Assembly (NCBI GenBank): GCA_003599025.1
Contig: QZIL01000115.1
Coordinates: 1-42,574 of the forward strand
From: Nitrospiraceae bacterium
GTDB lineage: Bacteria; Nitrospirota; Thermodesulfovibrionia; UBA6902
Direction: 5' to 3'
Length of the DNA stretch: 42,574 nucleotides
Shown: positions 14,493 to 24,187 of the stretch, in pieces
Layout: each line of letters opens with the position of its first letter
How positions within the stretch are numbered: position 1 is the stretch's first letter
Program-made: the position numbers and the translations under genes
Notes under the pieces: generated by a model
Databases searched by the model: none
Told to the model about the DNA's origin: nothing
The model's input: only the letters and a program-made list of their open reading frames with translations

Positions 14493-17400
14493 ATGGCCTT
14501 GATGCACTTTTACAGAGCCCCTGCCCTATCAGGAGCACAAAAAAATGAACTTCTTGCTCTTGTCAGGCAGAAGATTTCGCCGGCAGTTGGAGATATCAAA
14601 ACCGAATACTGCTTTAATATAGAGGTGGTCGGCCCGCTGGACAAAGATGAACTGGGCATCCTCCGCTGGCTGCTGTCCGAGACATTTGAGCCGGAGAACT
14701 TCTCTGACAAGAGTTTCTTAGGACAGAACACAGAGCACAGAACACAGAGCACAGACAATAAAAATATCATAGACGGTCTGGGCTCCGGGCTCTGGGCTCT
14801 TGATTCTGTTTTAGAAGTCGGGCCTCGCATGAATTTTACGACTGCATGGTCGTCAAATGCCGTTTCAGTGTGCCATGCCTGCGGACTTAAAAAGATAATC
14901 CGGATTGAACGCTCCCGCAGATATAACTTTAAATTCAGTAAAGATGAACCCCATACCCTTAACCAAAAAGAAGATTTTTACCAGTCACTCGTCACTCATA
15001 ACTCATCACTGTTTTATGACCGGATGACCGAATGTCCGTATCCGGAACCGCTGACCACGTTTGAGACCGGCGTTAAACCGGAACCCGTATTTGAAATACG
15101 CCTTAAAGAAGATGGTAGATCAGCACTCGAAAAGATCAATAAGTCAATGGGGCTCGGGCTTGATGACTGGGACATTGATTACTACTATAACCTCTTTGTT
15201 AATGACATAGGCAGAAACCCCACCAATGTCGAATGTTTTGACCTGAGCCAGTCAAACAGCGAGCACTCGCGCCACTGGTTTTTTAAAGGAAGACTGATAG
15301 TTGACGGCAAAGAAGTGCCTGAGGACCTTATCAGAATAATCCAGAAGCCGCTGAAGAAAAACCCTGCAAACAGCGTCATTGCATTTAAGGACAATTCCAG
15401 TTCTATCAGGGGATATGAGATTACTACGATCATTCCTGATAATCCTCTTGCACCAGCAGCTTATAAAAAGGCCGGGGTGACATATGATGTTATCTTTACT
15501 GCAGAGACCCATAATTTCCCGAGCGGGGTGGCACCGTTTCCGGGGGCTGAGACAGGCACCGGTGGAAGGATAAGGGACGTCCAGGCCACAGGCAAAGGCG
15601 GGCTTGTGATTGCAGGGACTGCTGCATACTGCGTCGGGAATCTCCATATGCCCGGTTATGAACTACCATGGGAAGACAAGTCATTCAGCTATCCGCCCAA
15701 CCTTGCCTCCCCTCTCGATATTGAAATACAGGCCAGCAACGGCGCATCTGATTACGGCAATAAATTCGGGGAACCTGTTATTCAGGGATATACGCGCTCA
15801 TTTGGAATGAGGCTGCCTGAAGGGGAGCGTTATGAATGGCTCAAACCGATAATGTTTACTGCAGGCGTAGGCCAGATGGATGCAGCGCATATAAACAAGG
15901 GTGAACCTGAACAGGGGATGCTGGTTGTAAAGATCGGGGGCCCGGCATACAGGATAGGCATTGGCGGCGGGGCGGCATCAAGCATGATACAGGGGGAAAA
16001 CGTTGCTGAGCTTGATTTTAATGCTGTCCAGCGCGGTGACGCTGAGATGGAACAAAAGATGAACAGGGTCATGCGCGCATGCGTTGAAATGGGCAGCGCA
16101 AATCCCATTGTCAGTATTCACGATCAGGGCGCAGGGGGTAACTGCAATGTCGTAAAAGAGATCATTTACCCTGCCGGTGCAAAGATCGAGGTCAGAAAGA
16201 TCCAGATTGGTGACAGCACCCTCTCGGTCCTTGAAATATGGGGGGCAGAGTATCAGGAGCAGAACGCGCTGCTTTTAAAAAAGGAACACCTTGAGATATT
16301 CAAAAACATGTGCCTGCGCGAAAAGATACCGTTTGCTGTCATCGGCACAGTCACAGGAGACGGCTTCGCAGTGCTTTATGATGAGACCGACGGGAGCACG
16401 CCTGTTAATCTTGATCTGGCCAAAATACTGGGGGACATGCCGCAGAAGACCTTTCACCTCGACCGTGTCAGCCTTAAAACCTTTCCATTAACATTGCCCG
16501 AAGACTTAACCGTAAAAGATGCTCTCGAAAGGGTATTGCGCCTGCTCTCAGTAGGATCAAAGAGGTTCCTCACCAATAAGGTCGACCGCAGCGTCACTGG
16601 TCTTATTGCGAGACAGCAGTGCTGCGGACCATTGCAGTTGACTGTCTCTGATGTTGCGGTTATAGGCCAAAGTCACTTCGGGTTGACCGGGGCCGCTATC
16701 TCCATAGGTGAGCAGCCGGTAAAGACTTTGATAGACCCGGCTGCCATGGCACGTCTGTGTGTCGGAGAGGCACTAACAAATATTGTCTGGGCAAAGCTCA
16801 GTGCCCTTGAAGACATAAAATGCTCCGGCAACTGGATGTGGGCTGCAAAGCTGCCCGGAGAAGGTGCTAAATTGTATGATGCGGCTGTAGCGCTCAGCAA
16901 TATATTGATCAGTCTCGGAATAGCGGTTGACGGCGGCAAGGACAGCCTTTCAATGGCAGCACAAGTCAGAACACAGACAACAGAAGACAGAGCACAGAGC
17001 ACAGACAACAGACAACAGACAACAGAAACGGTTAAGTCACCCGGGACGCTGGTGATATCTGCATATGCGACCTGTCCTGATATTACAAAGGTGATGACCC
17101 CTGATATAAAGAGACCGGGGCAGAGCAAACTGATCTTTATCGATCTGGGTGACGGGAAAAACCGCCTCGGCGGAAGCGCACTAGCACAGGTATACAATCA
17201 GACCGGCAACGAAGCACCGGATGTTGATGACCCGGAGCTGCTGAAACGAGCATTTAACGCTGTCCAGATCCTGATTGAAAAAGACCTTATACTTTCCGGC
17301 CACGACAGGAGCGACGGCGGGTTGATTACGACATTGCTTGAAATGGCGTTTGCAGGAAACTGCGGAATGGATGTAGAGACAGGAAATAGCGGGGAAGCGC

Positions 17401-18617
17401 GGAAGCGGGGAAGTGCGGAAGTAAAAGAAGAAAAATCACCCGAACTATCTTTCTTGTTTGCCGAAGAACTCGGTCTCGTGATTGAGTATCTGCCCGAAAA
17501 GGAAGACGAAATAATTTCTATTTTTAATAAGTTCTCCGTCCCGTGCGAAATCATTGGCAAAACATTATCTGAAAAAAGGATCAAAATTGACTTCCGCGCT
17601 TCATCACTTCCGCGCTTCATCACTGTTCTCGATGATGACATGCGGGTACTGAGAGGCATATGGGAAGAAACGAGTTATCAGCTTGAACGCCTGCAGGCTA
17701 ACCCTGAATGTGCTGAGGAAGAGAAAAAGAATATATATGACAGGAATGGACCTAAATACGTTATACCTTTTAAACCGGAAGAGACCAAACCGCAGTCCCT
17801 GTCCCCTAAGGTCGCGATTATCCGTGAAGAGGGCAGCAACAGCGACAGGGAGATGACATCCGCTTTTTATCAGGCGGGGTTTGAGACATGGGACGTAACC
17901 ATGACCGATTTTCTTGAGGACAGGATATCGCTCGCCGGTTTTAACGGGCTCGCATTTGTCGGCGGGTTCAGTTATGCTGATGTCCTTGACTCTGCAAAAG
18001 GCTGGGCCGGGGTCATCAGGTTCAATAAAAAAATATGGGATGAATTCCAGAAATTTTATAACCGGAAAGACACCTTCAGCCTTGGCATATGCAACGGGTG
18101 TCAGTTAATGGCGCTTCTTGGATGGGTGCCGTGGCAGGGCATTAAAAACAGCATCCAGCCAAGGTTCATTCATAATGTGTCCGGACGTTTTGAGTCCAGA
18201 TTTTCCACAGTAAAGATCCTGCAGAGTCCCTCTATAATGCTGAAGGGCATGGAGGGTTCCAGCCTCGGTATCTGGGTCGCTCATGGTGAAGGGAGGGCAT
18301 ACTTCCCGGATGAGACTATTCTAAAAAGAATAGATACAGAGAATCTCGCCCCTGTACGCTATGTGGATGACAGTAATGAGATCACACTTAAATATCCGTT
18401 TAACCCCAATGGCTCTTCCCTCGGGATCGCAGGGCTTTGTTCACCGGATGGCAGACATCTTGCTGTAATGCCGCATCCTGAACGGACCTTTCTCAAATGG
18501 CAATGGCCATGGATGCCGGAGAATATAAGGGGTCATGGCGGGACAGATTCACAGGCATCACCGTGGCTGAAGATGTTTCAGAACGCAAGGGAATGGTGCG
18601 ATATAAACAGTTCATAG
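14493..18617 (+). CDS. purL: Phosphoribosylformylglycinamidine synthase, single-chain, with fused glutaminase
   Basis: The 1374-residue enzyme makes FGAM from FGAR, glutamine and ATP in purine synthesis. It has an N-terminal PurS-like region, two AIRS-like synthase halves (for example HNFPSGVAPFPGAETGTGGR, SDGGLITTLLEMAF) and a C-terminal class-I glutaminase with Cys1200 (GICNGCQL), His1328 and Glu1330 (MPHPERTF). The usual length is near 1300. The excess sits in low-complexity insertions, at about residues 77-106, 164-173, 823-846, 964-977 and 1033-1044, encoded by short-word repeats. All keep the reading frame, so the gene looks intact. GGAG lies about 10 nt before the ATG. purF follows after 65 nt. 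Confidence 0.96.
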   Translation: MALMHFYRAPALSGAQKNELLALVRQKISPAVGDIKTEYCFNIEVVGPLDKDELGILRWLLSETFEPENFSDKSFLGQNTEHRTQSTDNKNIIDGLGSGLWALDSVLEVGPRMNFTTAWSSNAVSVCHACGLKKIIRIERSRRYNFKFSKDEPHTLNQKEDFYQSLVTHNSSLFYDRMTECPYPEPLTTFETGVKPEPVFEIRLKEDGRSALEKINKSMGLGLDDWDIDYYYNLFVNDIGRNPTNVECFDLSQSNSEHSRHWFFKGRLIVDGKEVPEDLIRIIQKPLKKNPANSVIAFKDNSSSIRGYEITTIIPDNPLAPAAYKKAGVTYDVIFTAETHNFPSGVAPFPGAETGTGGRIRDVQATGKGGLVIAGTAAYCVGNLHMPGYELPWEDKSFSYPPNLASPLDIEIQASNGASDYGNKFGEPVIQGYTRSFGMRLPEGERYEWLKPIMFTAGVGQMDAAHINKGEPEQGMLVVKIGGPAYRIGIGGGAASSMIQGENVAELDFNAVQRGDAEMEQKMNRVMRACVEMGSANPIVSIHDQGAGGNCNVVKEIIYPAGAKIEVRKIQIGDSTLSVLEIWGAEYQEQNALLLKKEHLEIFKNMCLREKIPFAVIGTVTGDGFAVLYDETDGSTPVNLDLAKILGDMPQKTFHLDRVSLKTFPLTLPEDLTVKDALERVLRLLSVGSKRFLTNKVDRSVTGLIARQQCCGPLQLTVSDVAVIGQSHFGLTGAAISIGEQPVKTLIDPAAMARLCVGEALTNIVWAKLSALEDIKCSGNWMWAAKLPGEGAKLYDAAVALSNILISLGIAVDGGKDSLSMAAQVRTQTTEDRAQSTDNRQQTTETVKSPGTLVISAYATCPDITKVMTPDIKRPGQSKLIFIDLGDGKNRLGGSALAQVYNQTGNEAPDVDDPELLKRAFNAVQILIEKDLILSGHDRSDGGLITTLLEMAFAGNCGMDVETGNSGEARKRGSAEVKEEKSPELSFLFAEELGLVIEYLPEKEDEIISIFNKFSVPCEIIGKTLSEKRIKIDFRASSLPRFITVLDDDMRVLRGIWEETSYQLERLQANPECAEEEKKNIYDRNGPKYVIPFKPEETKPQSLSPKVAIIREEGSNSDREMTSAFYQAGFETWDVTMTDFLEDRISLAGFNGLAFVGGFSYADVLDSAKGWAGVIRFNKKIWDEFQKFYNRKDTFSLGICNGCQLMALLGWVPWQGIKNSIQPRFIHNVSGRFESRFSTVKILQSPSIMLKGMEGSSLGIWVAHGEGRAYFPDETILKRIDTENLAPVRYVDDSNEITLKYPFNPNGSSLGIAGLCSPDGRHLAVMPHPERTFLKWQWPWMPENIRGHGGTDSQASPWLKMFQNAREWCDINSS
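14723..14809. repeat. Complete word-repeat hairpin inserted in frame in purL
   Basis: The left arm (14723-14757) is made of ACAGAACACAGAGC words. The right arm (14775-14809) is the inverted form of related words (GGGCTCTGGGCTCTTG, ending ATTCTGT). The element is 87 bp, exactly 29 codons. PurL homologues join this region directly to EVGPRMNF, so the encoded residues look like an insertion. Confidence 0.7.
14983..15010. repeat. Short-word tract in purL
   Basis: GTCACTCGTCACTCATAACT and following ATCACT form degenerate repeats of a 6-7 nt word, encoding SLVTHNSSLF just before the conserved DRMTE. No opposite arm is evident. Confidence 0.5.
16960..17029. repeat. CAGA/ACAACAGA word tract in purL
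   Basis: About 70 bp of ACACAGACAACAG and GAGCACAGAGCACAG words encode a Gln/Thr/Arg-rich insert (RTQTTEDRAQSTDNRQQTT) between the conserved SMAA and VKSPGTLVIS. The words match those of the purL element at 14723 and the ribH-nusB spacer at 30540. Only one arm is present. Confidence 0.65.
17382..17422. repeat. GGAAGCG word tract in purL, left partner
   Basis: Tandem degenerate GGAAGCG words encode a basic insert (GNSGEARKRGSAEV). GAAGCGCGGAAG at 17394-17405 is the exact reverse complement of CTTCCGCGCTTC in the tract at 17590-17623. Confidence 0.6.
17590..17623. repeat. 16-bp tandem duplication in purL, right partner
   Basis: CTTCCGCGCTTCATCA occurs twice in direct succession (17591-17606 and 17607-17622). 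It is complementary to the tract at 17382-17422, about 180 bp upstream, so the two could form a long stem in the mRNA. Confidence 0.65.
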
Positions 18618-18682
18618 GGGTTAGTGATTAGTTTTTGGGAAATGTTATACTATGATTCGAATGAATACAGTCAGTTTCAGGC

Positions 18683-20146
18683 ATGTCCTTGAATAATATC
18701 AGCAAACTTATCAATAACATCAGGCCGGGGCATCTCCCCTATTCATCATTATCGGAAGATAAATTCCATGATGAATGCGGGGTGTTCGGTGTTTTTGGTC
18801 ATTCCGAGGCCGCCAATCTGACCTATCTCGGCCTTCATGCCCTTCAGCACCGTGGGCAGGAGGGAGCTGGCATATGCTCTTCAGACGGCAAACAGGTATA
18901 TATAGAGAAGTCCATGGGCCTGGTCGCGGATATTTTTTCCGAAAAAAGACTGAAGCGGCTCCCCGGCAATATCGCTATCGGACATAACCGATATTCAACC
19001 GCAGGGTCGAGTTCCCTGAAAAATGTCCAGCCCTTAATGGTCAATTTCTCCCTTGGCTCCCTCGCGATCGCCCATAACGGGAACCTTGTCAATGCCCTCG
19101 AGCTGAAAAGCGAGCTTGAGGCACACGGGGCGATCTTCCAGTCAACGGCAGACAGTGAAGTCATTGTCCATCTTATCGCAAGTTCCAGGGCCGGTGGCCT
19201 GCACGAACGCATCATTGATACCATGAAGAGCCTCTCCGGGGCTTACAGCCTGCTGCTGATGACAGAAAATGAACTTATCGCGGCAAGGGACCCCTTCGGT
19301 TTCAGGCCCCTGAGCATTGGTAAATATGACGGTGCCTATGTAGTAGCATCCGAGAGCTGCGCCTTTGACCTCATCGGGGCAAAGTATGTCCGGGATGTTG
19401 AACCCGGCGAGATGGTCATTATAAATAAAGACGGCATCCAGCACATCAGGACGCTCCCGTCACAGAGACACGCGTTCTGCGTCTTTGAATTTATATACTT
19501 TGCAAGACCGGACAGCAATATATTCGGCAACCGCAATGTCAATAAAAAGAGGAAAGAGTTCGGCCGTCAGCTCGCAAGGGAATATCCTGTTGATGCAGAC
19601 CTGGTCATTGCTGTGCCTGATTCAGGAATACCGGCTGCCCTCGGTTTCGCAGAAGAGAGCGGGATCCCTTTTGATCAGGGCCTTATCAGAAACCACTATG
19701 TGGGCCGCACTTTTATTGAACCGAGACAGTCGATCAGGCATTTCGGGGTGAAGATAAAGCTGAACCCCATACGCCAGATCCTTGAAGGCAAACGGGTGGT
19801 GGTGGTTGATGATTCGATAGTAAGAGGGACCACCAGCAAGAAGATCGTCAAAATGATAAGGGAAGGCGGAGGTGCCAAAGAAATCCACATGAGAATAAGC
19901 TCCCCTCCCACAATCGGTCCCTGTTTCTACGGAATCGACACCCCTACAAGAAAAGAGCTGATAGCATCGACCCACACAGAAAACGAGATAAGAAAATATA
20001 TTACAGCCGACAGCCTTCATTATTTAAGCCTTGAAGGATTATTAAAGGTCGTGCCGAACCCGGAAAAATACTGCACTGCGTGCTTTAATGACAACTATCC
20101 TGTGCTTACACGGCAGGACAGGATTGAACAGGTAGAGCTCTTTTAG
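18683..20146 (+). CDS. purF: Amidophosphoribosyltransferase
   Basis: The 487-residue enzyme performs the first committed step of purine synthesis, making phosphoribosylamine from PRPP and glutamine. The N-terminal nucleophile is Cys32 in DECGVFG, so about 31 propeptide residues would be removed. The PRPP loop is [16 protein letters not shown]. Cysteines equivalent to the Bacillus-type [4Fe-4S] ligands are present ([25 protein letters not shown] and KYCTACF), which suggests an oxygen-sensitive Fe-S form. It lies 65 nt after purL; the spacer holds a short GTTAGTGATTAGT word tract (18621-18633). The ribosome-binding site is weak. Confidence 0.96.
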   Translation: MSLNNISKLINNIRPGHLPYSSLSEDKFHDECGVFGVFGHSEAANLTYLGLHALQHRGQEGAGICSSDGKQVYIEKSMGLVADIFSEKRLKRLPGNIAIGHNRYSTAGSSSLKNVQPLMVNFSLGSLAIAHNGNLVNALELKSELEAHGAIFQSTADSEVIVHLIASSRAGGLHERIIDTMKSLSGAYSLLLMTENELIAARDPFGFRPLSIGKYDGAYVVASESCAFDLIGAKYVRDVEPGEMVIINKDGIQHIRTLPSQRHAFCVFEFIYFARPDSNIFGNRNVNKKRKEFGRQLAREYPVDADLVIAVPDSGIPAALGFAEESGIPFDQGLIRNHYVGRTFIEPRQSIRHFGVKIKLNPIRQILEGKRVVVVDDSIVRGTTSKKIVKMIREGGGAKEIHMRISSPPTIGPCFYGIDTPTRKELIASTHTENEIRKYITADSLHYLSLEGLLKVVPNPEKYCTACFNDNYPVLTRQDRIEQVELF

Positions 20147-20252
20147 GGTGGGCCTAAAGTTCATAAAAAAATTTCCGAAAATATTAACCGGAGCACCATT
20201 AATAATCAAAACCTGATCAAGGGTAAAAACGGATTTTTAAAAGTTTCAGGAA

Positions 20253-21719
20253 ATGTCAAATAGACTTTCCAGGTTCATTCAATTAGGAATCGTTGGCATC
20301 TGGCTCTGCCTCATAGCTGTTCTTGTTTATCGTCACTATATCTCGGGCACTGAATTGTCCGCTCTCCAGACCGTAACCGGAAACCAGTTCAAAACAAGCG
20401 AAGAGTGGCTGGGTGTCTATTTTCAGAATAAGAAAATCGGGCACATCCGGACATCCTCTGAAAAGATAGGGGAAGAGTACAGGTTTACCCAGTCCGGAGA
20501 AACCGAAGTCACCAGGGACGGCAGCACCATCAAAAACATTACAAGCTTTAAATGCCTTACAGACCTTACATACAGGATCAAGTCCTTTGAATTCGAAAAC
20601 AGGTCAGGGGATACCTATTATAAATCTCACGGAGAACTCGATAAAGACAATGTGCTGCAGGTTTTTATTGAGACCGATAAGCAGAAAAAGACCGAAACCA
20701 TTGACATTCATGGCCAGCCTTACCTTGCCGCAACTGTCAAACATGCGCTTTTTGCACTGGGACTTGAAAAGGGCAGGCGCTTCAGTATTCCACTGCTCAA
20801 CATTATTTCATTACGAGTTACAGATACAGCAGTTGAAGTCCGGGAACTGGTCCCTGTTAAAGCGGGTATAAACGTCAACACCGTCTACCAGTTAAAGATC
20901 GGCGATACTGTTTCGTGGATAAGCGATGGCGGTATTACGCTGCAGGAAAAATATTCCTCCGGGGTCCTTTATCTGGCGGAAAAAGAGGCCATGGCAAAAT
21001 CAAAAGATACCAGGACTATTTTCGATTATCTTGCGATGCCGGTCCTGAAAACAAATAAACTGTTATCGAATACTGACGATCTTTCAGGTATCAAATTGAA
21101 GATTACCGGTCTTGATATACAGAGGTACCCTTTGCTGAATGAGGGACGCCAGGTCTTGACCGGAGACATCCTGGAGATACGCAAAGAGAATGATGATCTA
21201 TTAAAGGATAAGACCTATGACCTGCCTTATACAGGCAGTGACATGGACCTGTTCCTGGGCGCTACCCCCTTTGTCCAGAGCGACCATCATACGATCATAT
21301 ATAATTCAAAGAAATTCGCTGCTGTCGAAAAAAATGCATTAGGCCTGGCACGGTTTCTGACATCCAACTTATATTTAACAGTTAAAAAAACACCCTCCTT
21401 TCATTTAATCCCTGCCATGGAGATTTTCAACATGCCGGCCGGAGAGAGCAATGAGCATACAGTCCTGTTCACATCTTTTGCGAGGGCCGGGGGAATGCCT
21501 GCAAGAATGGTCGGGGGCCTTGTGTACCTGAATGGTCACTTCTACTATCATACATGGCCTGAGGTCTGGGTGGGTCAATGGGTGCCGGCAGACCCCACAA
21601 TGGGCCAGTTCCCGGCTGATGTAACGCACATCCGCCTTATGGAAGGAGACATAGATAAACTGGCTTCACTGGGAGAAGTTATCAGGAACATGAAAATTGA
21701 TATAATGGAGGCACTATGA
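20253..21719 (+). CDS. Transglutaminase-like membrane-anchored protein with Ser in place of the catalytic Cys
   Basis: The 488-residue protein has one N-terminal membrane helix (about 9-27). A long extracytoplasmic region with beta-rich repeats follows, and a transglutaminase-like fold lies at about 355-450. The fold's core is visible: ESNEHTVLFTSFARAGGMPA, then YYHTWPEVWV (His433) and WVPADPTMGQ (Asp447). Active members have GDCxEH; here the matching residues are GESNEH, with Ser399 replacing Cys, so a loss or change of activity is expected. The stop overlaps the start of an ABC ATPase by 4 nt, and a permease follows, so it may be a periplasmic part of that exporter system. Confidence 0.78.
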   Translation: MSNRLSRFIQLGIVGIWLCLIAVLVYRHYISGTELSALQTVTGNQFKTSEEWLGVYFQNKKIGHIRTSSEKIGEEYRFTQSGETEVTRDGSTIKNITSFKCLTDLTYRIKSFEFENRSGDTYYKSHGELDKDNVLQVFIETDKQKKTETIDIHGQPYLAATVKHALFALGLEKGRRFSIPLLNIISLRVTDTAVEVRELVPVKAGINVNTVYQLKIGDTVSWISDGGITLQEKYSSGVLYLAEKEAMAKSKDTRTIFDYLAMPVLKTNKLLSNTDDLSGIKLKITGLDIQRYPLLNEGRQVLTGDILEIRKENDDLLKDKTYDLPYTGSDMDLFLGATPFVQSDHHTIIYNSKKFAAVEKNALGLARFLTSNLYLTVKKTPSFHLIPAMEIFNMPAGESNEHTVLFTSFARAGGMPARMVGGLVYLNGHFYYHTWPEVWVGQWVPADPTMGQFPADVTHIRLMEGDIDKLASLGEVIRNMKIDIMEAL

Positions 21720-22474
21720 TAATACTTGATCAGGTTGTAAAGAGATACGGAGATCATATTGCTGTCAACAATGTCAGTCTGAAGGCTCAGGCCGGTGAGA
21801 TATTCGGTTTTCTTGGCCCCAATGGAGCGGGCAAGACAAGTACGATAAAGATGATCATGGGCCTTATGAAGCCGTCTTCCGGCACTATAACAATCGGCGG
21901 GCATGACATACAGAAAGACCCTGTTTCAGCAAAAAAAATCCTCGGATATATCCCGGACCGTCCGATTCTCTATGAGAAGCTGACTGCGTGGGAATATATA
22001 AAGTTCATCGCAGGACTTTATAACGTTGATAAAAAAGACATGGAGGTAAGGGGCAGGAAATATCTCGACATCTTCAGTCTGGGCGACCGGCTGAACGACC
22101 TTGTCGAGAATTTCTCGCACGGGATGAAGCAGAGGCTCAACCTGTCTGCCGTGTTCATGCGTAATCCGAAGGTGCTGATTCTGGATGAGCCGCTTATCGG
22201 GCTTGATCCGAGGGGCGCCCGGCTTTTTAAGGAGATACTGCATGCCTCACGCAATAACGGGATGTGCATTTTCATTTCAACCCACATACTTGAGATAGCT
22301 GAGCAGATGTGCGACAGAATGGCCATCATTAATAAGGGCAATATTATTGCAACTGGCACTGCGGGCGACATCAGGGAGCGGGCAGATTCTTCTGAAAGCA
22401 ATCTTGAACAGGTGTTTCTCCATTTAACAGGAGGAGAAGACGTTATGAACATTGTTAAAGAGCTGCAAAAATAA
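21716..22474 (+). CDS. ABC transporter ATP-binding protein
   Basis: The 252-residue ATPase has Walker A GPNGAGKTS (34-42), signature NFSHGMKQRL, Walker B VLILDEPLIGLDPRG and the switch His in FISTHILEIAEQM. The short size and sequence place it with ABC-2 type export or drug/lipid exporters. It overlaps the transglutaminase-like gene (ATGA) and is followed after 12 nt by its likely permease. The substrate is not known. Confidence 0.93.
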   Translation: MIILDQVVKRYGDHIAVNNVSLKAQAGEIFGFLGPNGAGKTSTIKMIMGLMKPSSGTITIGGHDIQKDPVSAKKILGYIPDRPILYEKLTAWEYIKFIAGLYNVDKKDMEVRGRKYLDIFSLGDRLNDLVENFSHGMKQRLNLSAVFMRNPKVLILDEPLIGLDPRGARLFKEILHASRNNGMCIFISTHILEIAEQMCDRMAIINKGNIIATGTAGDIRERADSSESNLEQVFLHLTGGEDVMNIVKELQK

Positions 22475-22486
22475 TACGCATATTTC

Positions 22487-24187
22487 ATGAAAGAACTTAT
22501 AGCCATTTTCTCACCCCAGTTGTGGACTTTTAAAAACAGCCTGCTGCGTTCCGGCAGCGCGGCCTATGTGAAAGCAGTATTTATACTGCTGCTGGGAGCT
22601 GGTTTCTGGACTGCGGCCCTCCATTATCTTACAATTGTGCTCACACGCCTTCAGGGGATGGAGGGGAATGTCGGTATTCTCATCGCCTTAAAAGGGCTTA
22701 CGCTGCTGCTGCTGCTCATTTTCTTTCTATTGATATTCAGCAGTCTGCTCTCAGGGATAAACAACTTCTATCTGTCAAATGACCTGCCGGTGGTCCTTAC
22801 ATCTCCTGTATCATGGGAAAATATTTATCTCTCAAAGTGGCTGGAGACTGCGGTTAAATCCTCATGGATGATATTATTTGCAGTGCTCCCTGTATTTATT
22901 GCACTGGGGCTGGTTTTAAAGGCTGCGGCAGGCTACTACTTTATTCTGCTTCCGGTGCTGACCGTTTTTTTCCTGATTCCTGTGGGAATCGGGGTGATAA
23001 TAAGCATTATACTCATGGCGCTGGTGCCTGCAAAGAGGGCCAGAAACATATTTGTTTTCCTCGGCCTGATGATAGTGGCACTCCTTTTTTTACTCTTCAG
23101 GTTCCTGAGGCCCGAGCGTTTTGCCAATCCTGAATGGTTTGCAAACCTGACCATCTTCCTTTCTGAAATGAAGCTGCCGGTTTCCGTGCTCCTTCCAAGC
23201 ATGTGGGCCACCGAGACGCTAATGCCTTTTTTCAGGGAAGGAGGCGGCACTGCTTTCTTTTACATTTCCCTTCTCCTGTTTACAGCAGGCGCTTTTATTG
23301 TATTCGGCAACTGGCTGTTCAGTGTTTTTTTCTATTCCGGCCTCATTAAGGCCCAGCAGTCGGGCAGGAACACTACAGTGGGACAGGGAAGTGCATTGCT
23401 GAAGTTATCGTCCCTTTGCCTTTCATTAGTGAAAGGCTACAGAAGGGCGCTCATTGAGAAAGACCTGGTGACCTTTTTTCGTAATGTCAGGCAATCGTCG
23501 CAGCTGCTCCTGCTCTTTGCTATTATTGTTATCTATCTATTCAGCATAAAGGCCCTGCCCCTTGAATGGGGGACTTACCTGAGCCTGCAGCTCAAATATA
23601 TTATTTCCTTCCTTAATATAGGGATTGTCGCGTTTGTTATTACAGCAGTGGCTGCACGTATCGTACTCCCGTCAGTAGAAAATGAAGGGAGGGCCTTCTG
23701 GATAATCCGCGTCTCACCGGTCGGGATGCGGGGGTTTCTCTGGAGCAAGTTCGTGATGGCCTTTTTCCCTCTTCTGCTGCTGGCACAAACGCTTATTGTG
23801 ATTTCCAATTTATTGCTTGGGGTCAGGGTATGGTTTATATTGTTAGGAGCTGGTACCTGTCTGGTACTGGTCGCCTCAATAACGGCCCTTGCCATAGGCA
23901 TCGGAGCGTATAATTCAAGGTTTTCCCCGGCTGACACAGACCGGGAACAGTCAGGATTGCAGGGAACGGCCTTTATGCTGCTGGCATTTGCAGTAATATT
24001 AATAACCATCATGCTCGAGATCATTCCTACGTTAAGCTTATTTATGAAGGAAGTGAGCGAATCGGTCCTTACAGTCAGAGGCTGGACCATCATCGGGATT
24101 TTGTTCTCTGCTGTCCTGGTGCTGAACAGCATCGTTGCATGGGCTGCGATGAAACTTGGTGAAAATAAGCTGACGGCAATGGAATGA
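22487..24187 (+). CDS. ABC transporter permease
   Basis: This is a 566-residue, very hydrophobic protein with about twelve predicted membrane helices, for example at 26-50, 65-87, 118-140, 150-180 and 187-204, with further groups beyond residue 340. There is no signal peptide. It is the membrane partner of the ATPase 12 nt upstream, and the two with the transglutaminase-like protein form one transcription unit. I recognise it as an ABC-2-like exporter subunit but cannot name the cargo. The next gene is separated by about 184 nt, with T-rich sequence at 24190-24207. Confidence 0.82.
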   Translation: MKELIAIFSPQLWTFKNSLLRSGSAAYVKAVFILLLGAGFWTAALHYLTIVLTRLQGMEGNVGILIALKGLTLLLLLIFFLLIFSSLLSGINNFYLSNDLPVVLTSPVSWENIYLSKWLETAVKSSWMILFAVLPVFIALGLVLKAAAGYYFILLPVLTVFFLIPVGIGVIISIILMALVPAKRARNIFVFLGLMIVALLFLLFRFLRPERFANPEWFANLTIFLSEMKLPVSVLLPSMWATETLMPFFREGGGTAFFYISLLLFTAGAFIVFGNWLFSVFFYSGLIKAQQSGRNTTVGQGSALLKLSSLCLSLVKGYRRALIEKDLVTFFRNVRQSSQLLLLFAIIVIYLFSIKALPLEWGTYLSLQLKYIISFLNIGIVAFVITAVAARIVLPSVENEGRAFWIIRVSPVGMRGFLWSKFVMAFFPLLLLAQTLIVISNLLLGVRVWFILLGAGTCLVLVASITALAIGIGAYNSRFSPADTDREQSGLQGTAFMLLAFAVILITIMLEIIPTLSLFMKEVSESVLTVRGWTIIGILFSAVLVLNSIVAWAAMKLGENKLTAME

